Source: Monosporascus cannonballus (Eukaryota; Ascomycota; Sordariomycetes; Xylariales). From it: DNA of 64,000 nucleotides. The stretch lies in the NCBI GenBank assembly GCA_004154925.1, contig QJNS01000012.1, forward strand, positions 521,568 to 585,567, in the 5' to 3' direction. Made by a program: the position numbers and the translations under genes. Position 1 is the first letter of the stretch; each line of letters opens with the position of its first letter. The notes under the pieces were generated by a model. The model saw only the letters and a program-made list of their open reading frames with translations, was not told the DNA's origin and did no database searches. Positions 25,495 through 39,753 of this stretch are shown here, in pieces.

Positions 25495-25684
25495 TATTAT
25501 AAGCTAAAGCTTATAAGGCAACTCGAGCTTACGGAGCGAGCTCCTTAGCCCGAGCTTACCTATATATATATAAAGAACAGCCACCTCGCTGGTAGTTAGC
25601 TATTTTCCCCTTTCCCTCCTTACCTTGAATATAAACCTTTATCGGGCCGTGCCTCCGTTCAACCTACGTATCGTGCCCGTCACA
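25495..25684 (+). repeat. G3 3' LTR
   Basis: 190 bp, the same length as the 5' copy. It begins TATTATAAGC (RIP form of TGTTACAAGC) and ends CCCGTCACA, next to the ATTTG duplication. It is preceded by a purine-rich GGGCGAAAAAAAAGG, the probable polypurine tract. Confidence 0.88.
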
Positions 25685-25689
25685 ATTTG

Positions 25690-28600
25690 GAATACCGTAA
25701 TTAAGTTCGGCTTTTTTAAACTTGTATGAAAAAAAATATAATATGGTATATTTTGGCTTAATTATTTGGTTATCCGATTATTGCGTTTAATATATAATTC
25801 GAAATATCGGGTTCTAATTCAACAGGGTAAATTAAATCGTATATAATTAATATTAATTGATTAATAATTATATGTTTGATTTTTTAAAATATATTTTCTG
25901 TTTCGGACGTTTATTTAAACTTTTTCTTTTCGTAAGGTTAGTTAAAGGTATAGCTATTTTATCAAAGTTTCGGATAAACTTTCTATAATAATTGGCGAAT
26001 TTAAGGAATACCTATACCTTTTTAATTGTCGTTAAAGTTTGCTATTTTGTAATTACAGCGATTTTCTTTGGGTTTATCCTGATATGTCTTAAGGTAATAC
26101 TATGTCCCAGATATTTTACTTTTTATATGTGGAACTGACTTTTTCCTTTGCGTTAATTAATAATTTTACGTTTTATAAAGCTTAAAGAACTTTATAAACG
26201 TATTCTGTATATGCTTTTTCGTTTTCTAAAAAGATCAAAATATCATCAAGATAATAAACGACAAAAATATCGAGATATTTTTCGTAATACATAATTAACT
26301 ATTTATTAAAAGGATATCGGTACGTTCGGAAATCCTATTAATGTAATTAAATACTCGAATAATTCGCATTTCGTACTGAAGGCTATTTTCTATTCGTACC
26401 TTTTTTTAATTCTAATAAGATTATACCCGTTTTTGAAATCAAATGTTATAAATTATTTAGCTCGGTAAAATCGGGGTTTTAATTCTGTGATCAAAGGTAA
26501 TGATATTCGATTTTTAATAATAATATCGTTTAATTATCGATAATTAATTATAAGTCGCAATTTTCCATTCTTTTTTGGTACAAAGAATATAAGATATCCT
26601 GCTAGTAATTTCGAAAGTCCAATCCAATTTTTTGTCACCGATTTTATAGGTATTTTCTGAAAATGCGTAATTCGTTTCCGCTTAAGTTATAAATGGGGTA
26701 GAATTTCGTTAAAAAACTTTCTTTAAGGATTATTTCATAATTTTATTTGCTGTATTTGGATAATTTCGTATGGAGCTTCTTTTTGAGAAACTGTTTATAT
26801 CTGTGGTATTATAATGGTATATTAATTAATTGTTTTGACTTTTAAGGCTGCTATTTTAGATCGTTATTTAATTCCCTTGGTTTCGCTTTGATAATAATAA
26901 TAATACGTCGTATTTTTCTTTGATGCCCATTTTTTTCCCTTATGTTTTATTCCTTTAGATGGTAAGGTTTCTGTCGTATCCTTATGTTTGCATTCGTTGT
27001 CATTTTCGATCGAACGTTAAAATCTTATTTTTTTTATCTGTTAATGGGATATAAGGCGAACCGTATGTGGCCAGTTCCTCCATTAATTAAGATTCTATAC
27101 TGGCGTATCCATGGTAATCCTAAGATTATATCGTAATTCTCAAATAAAACGATATGGAAATTAATTATTTGATATCGTCCTTGGACAAAAATTTTCGAAT
27201 AATTAATTTCGCGTATAATTTTCCTGTTACCGTAAGCGAATTCTTAACTTTCGGTATTCGTCGTTATATAGGGTTCTAATTTGTATCTTTATAATAACCT
27301 AAGCCCATTAATTATATCCGGTACAATGTAATTTCCGCTTACAGGTCCGCAGTCTATTATTGCGATATACCAACATATTCCAATTCGTATATCTAAAATA
27401 GTAAAGTTACCAACGGCTGTTATTATCGCGTTTAAACCCTTTTTTAGAAGTTTTTCTTAATTTCTTTAGCTTTTGTTATCCTGCAGCCTTTTTATAAAGA
27501 ACCGTTTTTCTTGTAATTTTTTTCAGTTTGTCGAATTTCGTTTGTATTTTTATAAATAACACATTAAGTTATTATATATGTCGTTATCGCTGGCATAATA
27601 TTCCTTTAAACTATATTAATTGTTTTTAATTTTCCTGTAACTTTTTTTCTCATTTAGTAAATTATTTTTCTATATTTACGACCGCATTTTACTATACGGC
27701 GTGCTGATTATTGTTCTAATGTTCTTTTATAAATCGACATATGTTTTAAATGCTTTTTTTATTTAGGTTTGTAATATATGCTAATTGGAAATGGAAATCT
27801 CTAATAGCTTTCTAGCAGTATTTTTTATTATATGCTAGAGAAAAAGAATTTCCGTTTAATAATTATATTATATATAATGATAAAAAGTGTTGTTTTTACA
27901 GCTATTATTTTTCTGTAAGCTAGCATTTTATTGCGGCTAATTAATAAATATTATTTTCCAGTGCTATAAATTAAAAATGTTGATATTATTATTTATTGTT
28001 TCCAGTTTAATGTAAAAATTCGATTCCCTTGTAATATATGCTGGTAATTCTGTCGTAAATATGCTGTTTCCATTTTTTGTAGTTAGGGCATTCCCGCCGT
28101 CGGCAGTATATAGCATATTTTCTGCCGTATCGATCAGGGGTTCCAGCACATAAGTCCTTTATTTACTTCTGGTGTTATTTTAGCCATTTTTGAAAGTATT
28201 TTGTTATTTTTTAAACCTTTTCTGAGCTAATCCTTTGGCGTTTTATATTCCGTGCTGAATTTTTCGTTATAGTAAGCCTGGTGCGTATTTAGCTCGAATT
28301 ATGTTAAGGAACTTGCTTCCGTTCTTTGGGTTTTCTCTGGACTGTCCCTCAGGTACGGGTTTCCAGTTATCATGAGGGGGTGTTTTAGGTGCCTTATACC
28401 ACGTTACCTTATGCCCTGTTTTGTTGCAATTAAAGCATTTGATCTGGCTTTATTTTTTTGCGTTATCCCAAGTTCCATGGGTTCTGGTGCGGTATTATGG
28501 GATGTAGATGGTACGCAGCGTTTCTTTTTTTGATTGGCCGATTAACTTTCGTACCTTGTAATGTATTATCCTTTTTTCCCATACGTTATTCTTATAGTTT

Positions 28601-28743
28601 GTTGTTAATTTTGATAATTTCGGTAATGTACCGGTTTAAGGTTCTGTGTTTTAAAAAATTAATAATTTCGTCCTTAATGTTATCTTTTAGTCCTGTATAA
28701 AATATGTCGATCAAATTATTTCCTTTATCTTACCTCAGCTAGC
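25690..28743 (-). pseudogene. G1 gag C-terminus to RT
   Basis: The middle piece of G1. On the minus strand the Gag zinc knuckle (28393-28440) reads CFNCNKTGHKVTWYK, with two Cys and the His kept and the last Cys turned to Tyr. The linker at 27964-28149 is still open for 61 codons. RT has an intact VVYYLDDILIF (YLDD at 26242-26253). It is less mutated than G2 or G3 although it is the older host. It is joined at 28743 by insertion D and at 25690 by G3. Confidence 0.8.
28458..28700 (-). other. Region opposite an 80-codon plus-strand frame (shadow)
   Basis: The plus-strand frame here is hydrophobic and Phe/Leu-rich because it is the reverse of G1 gag. The minus strand gives gag text (IDIFYTGLKDNIKDEI) in line with the family. 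The plus frame is not a gene. Confidence 0.7.
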
Positions 28744-31700
28744 TCCGGCCTCCCTGGCTTGTTTTCCCAATTTCTTCAAAGTCACTCAAGTATCGCTCCA
28801 CAACGCTAAATATTAACCAATCAAATCCCAAATCCCCGTAACAAACCAACGAGGCCTAAGTTGTAATTACGTAAAAACGGCTTCGTTTAATATATTTGCT
28901 TTTTTAAAAAACAAAAATCCATAATAACTTAATAATAATACGTTTATATATATATATAAATATACACCGTTATTTTTATTATAGCTTATTATTAATATTA
29001 TTCTGGTTTTAATTAAAACTTATTTACCACTTTTAAACCCTAATACGCACAATAATTACAGCCCGAATCCGTTACGTTATTATCCTCCTTTTCAAAATAC
29101 GATAAATTCGAATTTTCCCAGGTTTACCGGGTTACACCCTTAAAATAAAATATACTTATCCGTATCTTAAATTTCTGGCATTAATATAAAAAATTAATAT
29201 AACGTTTAAAAATTTTATTCGTAATTAGGTTTTTGCGATAATTTAAGCTAAATTATTAAATCGATTATTCGGATTAACCGATTAATTAATATATTAAAAA
29301 ATAAGTATACAAACGGATATTATTATACAAGAATTAATAAAAAGTTCTAGTTTTTGCTAATTAAGATCCCGTTATATATCAATACTATAATGTATTATAC
29401 GGGAAATTTGTAATTTTCGCAAAAAGGTCTAGATTTCTCCGCTCGCCAGAAAAAGTATTATTCAAAATTAACGTAATTTATACTATTTTAAACAAAAGTT
29501 AGCGTTTTGTAAAAACGTTTACTCTTAATTAATTTAAACTTTGAAATTAAGTAATTATATATCTAAATAAAAATTAATAATTATAAAATACGAAACAGAA
29601 AACGAACCGGTTTCGTAATAATAACGATCCGGATATTTTTATATATCTTTTTTTTATAATTTCAATTATTATGGTTAAAATAATTTTTAAAATTAACGGT
29701 AATTACTAACCTTATTTATTAAGCATGTTTTTATTATTTTCGGGTTTATTACGGAATAGTATTAATAATATTAAAAAAGCTGGGTATTTACGAAAGTTAT
29801 TATACGTTAAATAAAGATAGTACTTAGTTAATGAAGGAAATTAAGGTAACCGTATTAATTCCTTTATAATAATATAATTTTATTTAAAATAAATTACGCT
29901 TTATAATTAGGTAAAATAAAATGATATTATATTCTGGTATAATAACTTTAACATTTAAATTTATCTTCGTAATATAACGTTTCGATATAATACTGTTATA
30001 CAAAATATTATTATTGCCTTTGTCCGTTATTATAACCGTATCCTTTAAAAAAGGTTAAAGTAATTTATATTGCGGCCTAATTAATATTATAAAATAAAAC
30101 AATTTTATAAAACGTTATAATAAAATTTGGTACTGCCTAATATTTCTTATTAGCTCGTAATTAATATTATCCGGATTTTATTTCCGGCTTTTATTAATAC
30201 GTTTTATAAATATAATAAGCAAAAATTCCCCGGTTTTCTTAAATTAAAACGTATACCATATAATAAATGCCGTTCGATTTCGTTAAATATAATTAACGAA
30301 AATAAAAATATTATCGGTAGTACTTAATAACGTTTATCGAACCCGTTTTTAAAGAATATATATATTTAAAAAAATAATTTTATCGGTTTTCGGAACGTTT
30401 TTATTTTATTTATGGACAACAGAAAATAACTAATTATATTCGGAAAATATAGGCCAATTAAGCCGAAATAACCGATTTATACGATAAAAAACGGTAACAT
30501 TTTTTGGTTCCAATTTTATTTTGAATATAAATAAATTTTCTGCTTATAATGAAATATACTTATTAGCCCCATAATATAACTGGGACACATAAAATTTAAG
30601 TAACCATAAAAACGGATGATTAATTCTTAAATAAAATAATATAATTATATTAAAAATCGCTAAAACTTTATTTCCTTAAGCTTTTTATCCTTTATATACA
30701 TAATATTCGCATATTTACGTTATTTTTGTAAGAATTACGTATCCGATACAAATTACTTAAAACAAAAATATTTAATATATATGGAGCTTTTCGGAATACT
30801 TCGATCAAAAACCTTTTTTCAAAAACCAAATTTACCGAATTTACCGAATTTACAAAATTTATAAAATATATATGCTTCTGGTAAACCGTTATCGAATTTA
30901 AATTCATCGCGTATAATATAGTTTTTAAATATTTTAATTACGCCGGATGGATAAGGAAAACATCGCGGAATTTTAACCAAAACGTATTAATAAATAAGGA
31001 CTTTTTTAACGAAAATTTTCTATTATTATTTGCTAATAATACGTTACCTGGTAATATAAATAATTTAGCGGATAATTCGTAAATACTTTATTTTTTAAAT
31101 CGGGAATATAACTTACTTATATTATTTATTAAACAGTATAATTTTGGTTAAAAATACCGAAAAAAGTTTTCCTATCGGATAACTATAGGGCCGTAAATAT
31201 CTTTAATACCGCCGATATTTTATAAATCTATAACATTTTTAACCTTATTAAAAATAATAACTAATTATCAATGGATATTATTTTTATCGATAAAAAATTA
31301 CGAAATTATTGCCGTTTCTTCGAAAAAACCCAGGTTTATTTATGCTTTTGGCATATTATACGATATGGCAATATTAATTATATTAGGCGGCTAATATCGA
31401 TATTATTATTCTGTTTTTATGGGGTTGGCTAATTTAATTACGGCTATAAGATATTTTATTTTAATTAAATATTACGTTTTATAATATCAGATTATAGCCT
31501 TATTAATTTAATTTTAATAGTAAATTTAATTCCGACAAAATCCAGGGAGAAAATATAAAAATTATTTGATCAAAAAAGCGAATATTATAATTTATAACTT
31601 ATTAACGAATTCCGCCTGTCGAAAAACAGTACGTATAATATTAATAATTCTTTTCCGAAATTTATTTTTAATTAAGTACCATATATCCTTATAACGCGAA

Positions 31701-33632
31701 TTCTATATCCGTTATGTTTTTTCGCGAAATAAACGTTACGTTATTCGGGATTTTCGCAACGAAATTTTCGAGCGTATTTATTTTTTGCTTCGGAATTTTT
31801 GGCTTATTAATAGATATTTATATCGGATTAAAAGGGCTAACTGGAAATCCGCAAATATTTTAGCCGTAAGCCGTAAAACTATGGAAATTAAGTTTATCGA
31901 TTTTAATAATACCATACTTATTATTAATAACGTAAATAAACTTATTTAGTTAAATACGGTAAAAACCGAAAATTAATTTGTAAATAATTTTAACGTAATA
32001 ATTTTTTTAAAAAATTCAATATTAAATTTACTAAAGATAATTTGGTTCAAAACGACCGTAATATCCCGTATATAAAAGAAAATTATTATCCCATAATGTA
32101 AATTATCGAGAACTTAATTAATAGTTTTAATTAAGACGGTCCGTTATTATTATCGTCGTGGTCAGATAAATAAAATAAGGATTTATCGGACGAAAACAAA
32201 TTATTAATATAGTTCTTTAAAGTTTTATTTATTTTGTAACATATTTTTATATAAACGATATAAATAATACTTATGTTGTAGTTTTAATAATAATATAATT
32301 TTATTATTTTCGTAATTCAAATTAATTTATTTCGGAAATATTTTATGTATTATTGTAATTATTTAATTATTATATTAACGTAATTTATTTGCTTTTGGTA
32401 ATAAAACCTTAAATAAGAAAATAATATTTTACCATATAATATACGGTATAATTATTAACGAAATTAATATAAATAATTAAATTTAGAATTTACGGAATTT
32501 TAATTAGTTATATCCCATTTAAATATTTTGTTTTTCGTAAAATCATATAAAAATATCGTATTACTTATAATTAAATATAACGCATAATTTCGGGTTAAGC
32601 CGTATACTTTATTTATAATTAATTTATTCATTAACGTTCTTAAATATTTTCTGAATTTTTTCCTTTTTTCTTTATTTTTTTCGCGCGTTATTATAACCTA
32701 TATATTAATAACTCCTTTTACGTTTTCGGATTTTAAGATTTTATTCGTTTCAAACGTAATATTTCTATTTAAATCTCTTTGGAAATCTTTATTCGGATTA
32801 TATAATAATACTGAATATTTGGGAATTACGTATAAACAGTTTTTGCCGCGTTTTTATATATAATTTGCGTATTTATTATCCGTATAAGTCCGTAAATTAT
32901 AATATTTATAAAATAATTACATAATATATATATTTTTAACAAGGCCGCTTAATTTATAAATTTATAATCTTTTATATCGTTTATATAATATCTGGTTTAT
33001 ATATTTTTTCGTAAAATTGCGAAAACTTTAATTAATTAAAAATCCGTAATTAATTTGGTAATTTAATAACTTATAAGGCCAGTAAAATCCGTTATAATGT
33101 AAATTTTATTTTACCGGTTATTATTATGGAAAATATTTTGAATTATATTATTAATATTTAATATTTATTTAAAAGCCGTATTTTTCCGTAATAAAAGTTT
33201 TATTTCATAATATAAATTTTTCGTAATATTATCGAACTTATAAATTTCCATAAATCGTAAGGATTTTTAAATTAATATAAATTTATATTAATACCAAAAC
33301 GTAAAGTATATATTGTTTTCCAATTTTCTGATATCTTAATATAGGTTTATAGTATGTACCTAGTATTTGGAATTAATTACGTATAATATATATTTTGGAA
33401 TAATCGAATATTACTTAATTAATACGAAAATATTCTAATCGGGATTACGCCGTTAATTTCGCTTTATTATAAATTATTTTAATACCGGTTCCGGTTATTT
33501 TTTGTTTAAAAATTTTATTATTCGCCTTTAAAATTACTTTTCGTGCGTAAATTATTTTTATTTTGGTATTTATTCCGGTTATTTTTTGGTCCGAAATTTT
33601 GTTACCTATTTTTAAGATTATTTTTGGGGGTA

Positions 33633-33681
33633 AGTTGTTTTTCGGATATAAGTTGTTTTTCGGATATAAGTTGTTTTTCGG
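33633..33681 (+). repeat. 18-bp tandem repeat inside D
   Basis: AGTTGTTTTTCGGATATA is repeated 2.7 times without change. In the plus frame it codes KLFFGY in tandem within an open stretch (33563-33880); on the minus strand it gives NNLYPK repeats. The exact identity within badly mutated DNA suggests either a recent slip expansion or few RIP-able sites. Confidence 0.7.
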
Positions 33682-36600
33682 GGATATTATTAGCAAATTT
33701 AATTCTTTTAACCGGGCGAACAAGGTTTTTTGGGTTTATTCGGGGTATATTATCGGAAGCTATAACGGAAATTGCTTTTATTATATCGGCAAAGATATTT
33801 ACCGTTTGTTATATTATGGAATATATATAAATATATATTATAATATAGATTTCGCATATGACGTAAAAAAACCCAATTAATAATTATTATATCGTATATA
33901 ACTTAATTTTATATACTAAAATATAACAAATATTTAAATTTATGAACAATTATAAATAAATAAATAGTATTAATTATATATTAAATAATTATAATAATTA
34001 TATTTATTAAATATTTAAACAAAATGATTTTATAAATTATATTAATAAATTTATAATAAAACATAAATTTTATGCAATTTATATATGATTATTAGGTTTT
34101 TTCTTTATATAGTATTATTTCGCTACAAAAAAATAACGTTGTTTTTTATTTATATTTAACAACCTATATAAACTTAATAATTTAAATATTTATGATTATA
34201 TAATTTTAAAATTTATATATTTTAATTTTGAATATATATATTATTTTGGAAGATTTTCATAATTTATTAATTATGTTGAACTTTAATCTGAATATTATAA
34301 ATCCTTTTATATTTTTTAAAAATTAATAATATATTCCGTAATTATTTAATATACGAATTTTACCTTATTAACTATATTTTATATTTCTTATTTATATTTT
34401 TAATTTTAATTAAACAGAATTTATATGGCCAAACTTATAATATTATTAAATAATATAATTATAATAATTTATTTATATATATTTAATATTACGTAATTAT
34501 TCTAATAATATCACCGTTATTTAATAAAGCCAATTAAAATAATTTTATTCGGAAAATATATAACGCTTTAACAGAAAATTAAAACGTATATAAAAATTAT
34601 AACGGCTTTAAGTTAATTTTCGATATGAATTATATTAATTATGCCGTTATTTTCCGTACCTTATTTCCTATTATATATATTATTTTTTTAAATTAGTTGA
34701 TTCTTTAACAAAACCTTAGTACTATAAAATCTTTATAAGGTAAATTTTATTACTATATGCCAAAAAAAGTAACTTATTTACCGTTATATATATTAACGTA
34801 GATCTTATTTACGATAATTTCGAAATAATACTTAAATACATATTTTAGGATTTCGATTATATATATCTAATTTATAAAAAAATAATAAAAATTGTATTTA
34901 TATATTTTAACGATTTTTAAACTTTATTTTTACCAGATTTGGAAAGAATTACCAAATAATATATAATATTATTTGTTTTTTTTCTTTATACCAAAATATA
35001 ATAATAAAATTATCGATACGGATAATACGGATTATTAGATAATAGGTTTTTGGAACCGCAAAATAAACGTTTTCCATATTACAGATTTAACCGGCGTATA
35101 TTTTTTAAAAAAAACCGTATAATTCGGGCCGTTAGGCGTTTTTAGAAATTTATAATCCATAATAATTTAAATAATATGGATAATATTAAAAATATAATAA
35201 TTTTGTAATTCCGATTAGGAAAAATATAAAACCGCAATATATTTTATGGTATATCTTATATGGACGTTATTTTTATAATATTAAATGAAAATAAAATTCG
35301 CGATTGTATATAATTAATTACCGATAAAATAATTTTATGTAAAAATTAGATTTTTAAATACCGCCGTATATTCTGTATTAATAATAAAGATTTCGGCGGT
35401 TATCCGGAATATCCGATTATTATTATATTTATGTAGGATTTTAATATAAAGGAATTTTTAAAACCAGCCGGAGAAAAAAAAAGGAATTCTTAAAACTAAC
35501 CGGAAACCCAGTTACGCCGACAAAGGGAAAACGCTGTAAAAAGAAAAAAGTTAAATCCGGCCGCTAACCTTTACTAAGGAAATCAAAAAACCTTAATTCC
35601 CCAAAAAATTAATTTCCAAAATTTTTAATAAAATAACGATAAAAAATATGAGCGGTTTCGGAAAATATTAATTAGGACCTTAGGCCGATAAATATTAATT
35701 TTAATTACAAAAAAACAAAATTTTAAAATATAATTAATAAAAATTTATTATAAGTCCGGATTCCTAAATATTTGGAATTAATACCTGAAAAAAAGCGGCC
35801 GCCGGAATAATTATATTAATAATAAAAAATAACTTTCCAAATATTGGCGAAAAGTTATCCATATTATTTATTTACCCGCATAATTAATTCCTTACCCTAA
35901 TTATTCGACCCCAATTAAAATACGTTAAGGGTTAAAAAGGATAAAAGTATTTCAAAAATTAATATAACGAACTTAAAAAAAAAGGACCGGAAAATAAGAT
36001 TTAACAAATTTTAGTTCGGCGTTATGGATTAAAGGCTATAAATTAAAGGAATAATTTACTATTAACCGTAATAAATTATAATTTGAATCGCATAATACAA
36101 AATTCCGTTAATTTTCCTAATTAATAAAATTTATTATATATTTTTTATGGTATATAATTAATCCGGATTAAAATAAATTAATATCCCTTATAAAACTTAA
36201 CCAATTAAAAATCAATAAAAAATAACGAATTTAATAATTAAATAATATATTAATAATTTTAATTGGTATTATGTAATTATTTATAATTATCGTATTTTAC
36301 AACCGTAATATGGTGCTAAAGCCGAATACGTTTTTTAATATCGGCCTTAATTAAAATCGGCAAATTTCCGTTTTTTATTTTTTTAACTTAAAATTACAAT
36401 TGTTTTTTTAATTTATTATTAATATTACTATCCAATAAGTACCGTTTATTCCTAATGCGTAATTTTTTAATTTCGATAAGGATTATTATTTTAATTTCTT
36501 TTTCCGATATATTATTTGTAACGTCGGGCTACGGATTATTATATTTTGGTAACGCCGGTAATTCCGGTAACGATATACAAGTAAACAAATTATGTAAATA

Positions 36601-39559
36601 TAAATACGGTAACGAAAAGGGTATTAAAAAATTAAAAATATTAAAAAATAATAAGTTTTACGCCGACGTTATAAATAAAGGGGATAAAGTAAATTCTTAA
36701 TTAAAATTATTTAATACATCGCGAATTACGTATATAAATATAGGCGTCGCTATAACCGAAATTACCATTCCAAATTACGAAAGTATATAAACTATATGCC
36801 TGTTTAGTATTTAAATTATTAAAATTACCGTTAAACCGTTAGTTACCAGTTTAAACCGAACGACTATATACGGTATATTATAATTAAAACGGGACGTAAT
36901 TTAAGATAATTTTAAAAAATTATCCGATATTTATTAAATTTATAATATAATAATAATCCGTACTTTATATGAATTGGTTTATGGCATAAGGATATAATGC
37001 CGTTATTTCCCATTAAGCGAATTCCGCCGTTTAAGGAAAATTATTTATATTTTTTTTAAAATCGAAAATATAATTTTTTTATATATTATACATAATGCAA
37101 AAATAAACGATTTATTAAAATATCTTAATATTACTATTTGTAGAAACCGGGGATTATTTTAATTAATTTAATTATATTTTAAATTAAATCTAGACTTTTA
37201 ATTTTGTTTAATTTATTCGAAAATTTATTAAATAAGAACCGTTTAAATTTAATAAAAATAAATATTTATTTTGTTTTTTTACCGCTAAACGGAAACGACT
37301 GTATAGAAAATAATTCGGTCGCCCATCATTTATACCAGGATTTTATTATTTCCTAAATAACCGCCTTTACCGAACCGGCTTTTAATTATTTTTACGTAAA
37401 TGTTTTCGAATTTAAAGGCTTAAATATATAAAGAAAATTAAAGGTATATATATTTTAATAAAGTTTAGCCGGAATTAAGTTATTACGGTCTTTTTCCAGC
37501 ATAATAATTTTGGTTTTTAAACACATTATAATCGTGTTACGTACATATTTGCCGTTAAATAATGCGTATTATTAAGGCCTTATTTTTGTCCCGTACGGCA
37601 AATTAAACTTATTTTATTTCGGAAATTTAAAAATAATATTTTAATCGGCTAAAAGTTAAAATTAAAATTCGATAATTATTTTTTCCTAATCGGGATTATT
37701 CGTAATAAATTACGTATCGTTTTTTTTGTTATTTAAATCCGTTACGTTATTTTCCATTATAACCTTTATATTTTTATACTTATTACGGTTTTTTACTTAT
37801 CGGGCCCAAAGTTTTATTATTATTTTATCCCTTTTGAAATAAATGGCTTAATTTTATTTTTATCGAACGCTTAATAAGGTATAAATAATATAACTTATTT
37901 ATGATTAATTATATTTAATTGCTTATAATTACAAACCTGTTAATTAAATCGTTACCATAATTCCTTAATTAAAAAATTTTACGGTATATCTTATTGTATT
38001 ATTCGATTAATATCCGGTATATTTATACTTAATCCAAAAATAATAATAAATACAATACTACGGATAAAATTATTCGATTGCTTTAAATTATTATATATAC
38101 GAATTTAATTTCCGTAAAATATTTCGGAATTATAAAACTTAATAACGTTTTTCATAATTTTCGATAAATACCCCCGGTTTATTATGATTTTAATAAAATG
38201 ATTACGGATATCCATAAATTTCGGTTTATATTTAACATAAATAAAATCTTAATAATAAAACGTAAATTATTAAGTTATATTAAAAAGATATTACTTTATA
38301 ACCCGGATATATTAATTAATCAGAAATTTAAATACCTTTAATTTGAAAATTAATTTTTAAATATAAAAAGAAATAAGATCGATTATGGGATAATTAATAT
38401 TAAAATGCCGGATTTTCGCCTTATAGCCATATTTAGTTAAACCGTGAATTTAACGAAAACCGCCATATTTCGTAATTATTTTCTTTATAATGTTATTAAT
38501 AATTATTATATATGTAAATTAATATATATAAACAAAAAAATAAAGCATAAATTACGGATATTATTATATTTAGGCCGGAAACCTTTTATATTTCGATAAT
38601 AAATATGCTTCGTCGATAATAGGTAAATTATATTATTATTCGAAAATGAAATGTAATATAATAATTTAAAACCAAAATAATATAATTATACCGTCCGGCA
38701 GCTATACGATTAAATATCTTTAAGTTAAATTTTTTCGTATCCGCAAATATTAAAATAAAAGCAAAATATAAAATTATAAATACAGAAATTCGTTATTTTT
38801 CCGCCAGCTTAATTAATAATATAACCTGGATAATAATTAAATTAATTATTAAAAAACGTTTAAATAATTAAAAACTTCCCGAAACTTATTTTAATAACGA
38901 AAAAAATATTACAATTTCCGAAAATTAAATTATATATTATATTGGCCTGTTTTTCCCATAAAATATAGCCTTACCCATTAAGCATAACGCCTTATATAAG
39001 GCAAACAAACTAACGGCGTAAAATTTCCGTAAGGTTATCGGCCGTACATATAACGTTGGCATATAGGTTAATTACGTTTATATCGGCAAAAAACCGATAA
39101 AAATATTAAATAAAAATAAATTATTCGCTTTAGAAAATTAAGTGCTCAAAAATTTAAGATATTTACCCTAAATTTTCGAATATAGTATTTATATTTGGTT
39201 AATTAAGAAAAACATATATTTTAGGGTTTATTAGGGACGAATTTAAGCCCTATATATTATTATTTTAGTTTATAAGATTATATTATTATTATTTTGGCCC
39301 AAAAGCGGGAAAAAGTTATAATATGTTCCAATTAGGATTTTAGGCCATTTTTTATTATAATAATCTTTATTTCGTATTAATTAGGATTATTATTATATGA
39401 GAAAATAAAAACTGTAATTTTGCGCTAAATTATATAGGTTAAAATGCTGGGAGTTTCGTGATTAATATATATTATTAAAATTAATAATTATAATTTTTAC
39501 GAATTTATATAGGAACGTATTAAACGGAACGAAAAAATCATAATTTGCCATCAGGCCTT

Positions 39560-39745
39560 ATTTTGGAGGTTTTGTTGTTTTTGTGGGTATTATTCTTAAA
39601 GGAATTTAGCTGATACATTGGACCCCTGACAGATATTTCTTAATCAAAAGCTATAGCTGTGGCTACGACTGCTGCGCCGCAGGCGCAGCCACAACCTCCA
39701 AAATGGGGTCCTCATCACGATGAGGCAACCTTTATCGTTGGTCTA
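39560..39745. other. GC-rich right end of D with hairpins
   Basis: A 12-bp inverted repeat ATTTTGGAGGTT / AACCTCCAAAAT lies at 39560-39571 and 39693-39704. It encloses a tight hairpin, GCTGCGCC / GGCGCAGC (39671-39678, 39682-39689). A second hairpin, CCTCATC / GATGAGG, is at 39710-39716 and 39719-39725. The composition is almost normal, unlike the rest of D. It may be a terminal structure of D or a small later insertion. Confidence 0.55.
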
Positions 39746-39753
39746 TCCGGCCT

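Larger units (their letters stand above)
13672..25684 (+). mobile_element. Gypsy LTR retrotransposon G3, nested in G1 and split by G4
   Basis: Two 190-bp LTRs (13672-13861, 25495-25684) bracket a plus-strand gag-pol. The host G1 shows ATTTG at 13667-13671 and again at 25685-25689. The joined host sequence matches intact G4 near 18606-18640. Without the nested G4 the element is about 5.6 kb. It belongs to a different Gypsy lineage from G1, G2 and G4: its LTR and pol sequence differ. Strongly RIP-mutated. Confidence 0.9.
28752..39745. mobile_element. Element D: 11-kb insertion of unknown class
   Basis: It splits the gag of G1 and is flanked by TCCGGCCT at 28744-28751 and 39746-39753. Deleting it with one TCCGGCCT restores a continuous gag frame (KFRNIMNG ... 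DKGNNLIDIFYTG), which supports the borders. It has no LTRs and no obvious terminal inverted repeats: CCCTGGCTTG at the left, TAGACCAACG reading in from the right. The interior is about 80% AT and RIP-riddled, while the outer 100-200 bases are nearly spared. Plus-strand reading gives the more protein-like text in several places (35460-35660, 38930-39570), but no family was recognised. An 8-bp duplication would suit a hAT-, P- or KDZ-type DNA transposon. A LINE is possible but no poly-A tail is seen. Confidence 0.7.

Noticed and set aside
33445..33880. Three overlapping frames of 92-105 codons in element D
   Set aside because: Their openness is largely due to the 18-bp tandem repeat and AT-rich codons; no domain was recognised. 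Kept only as part of D.
28752..39745. Element D as a Helitron
   Set aside because: Hairpins near one end are suggestive, but Helitrons do not make target duplications and here an 8-bp duplication restores the host frame.
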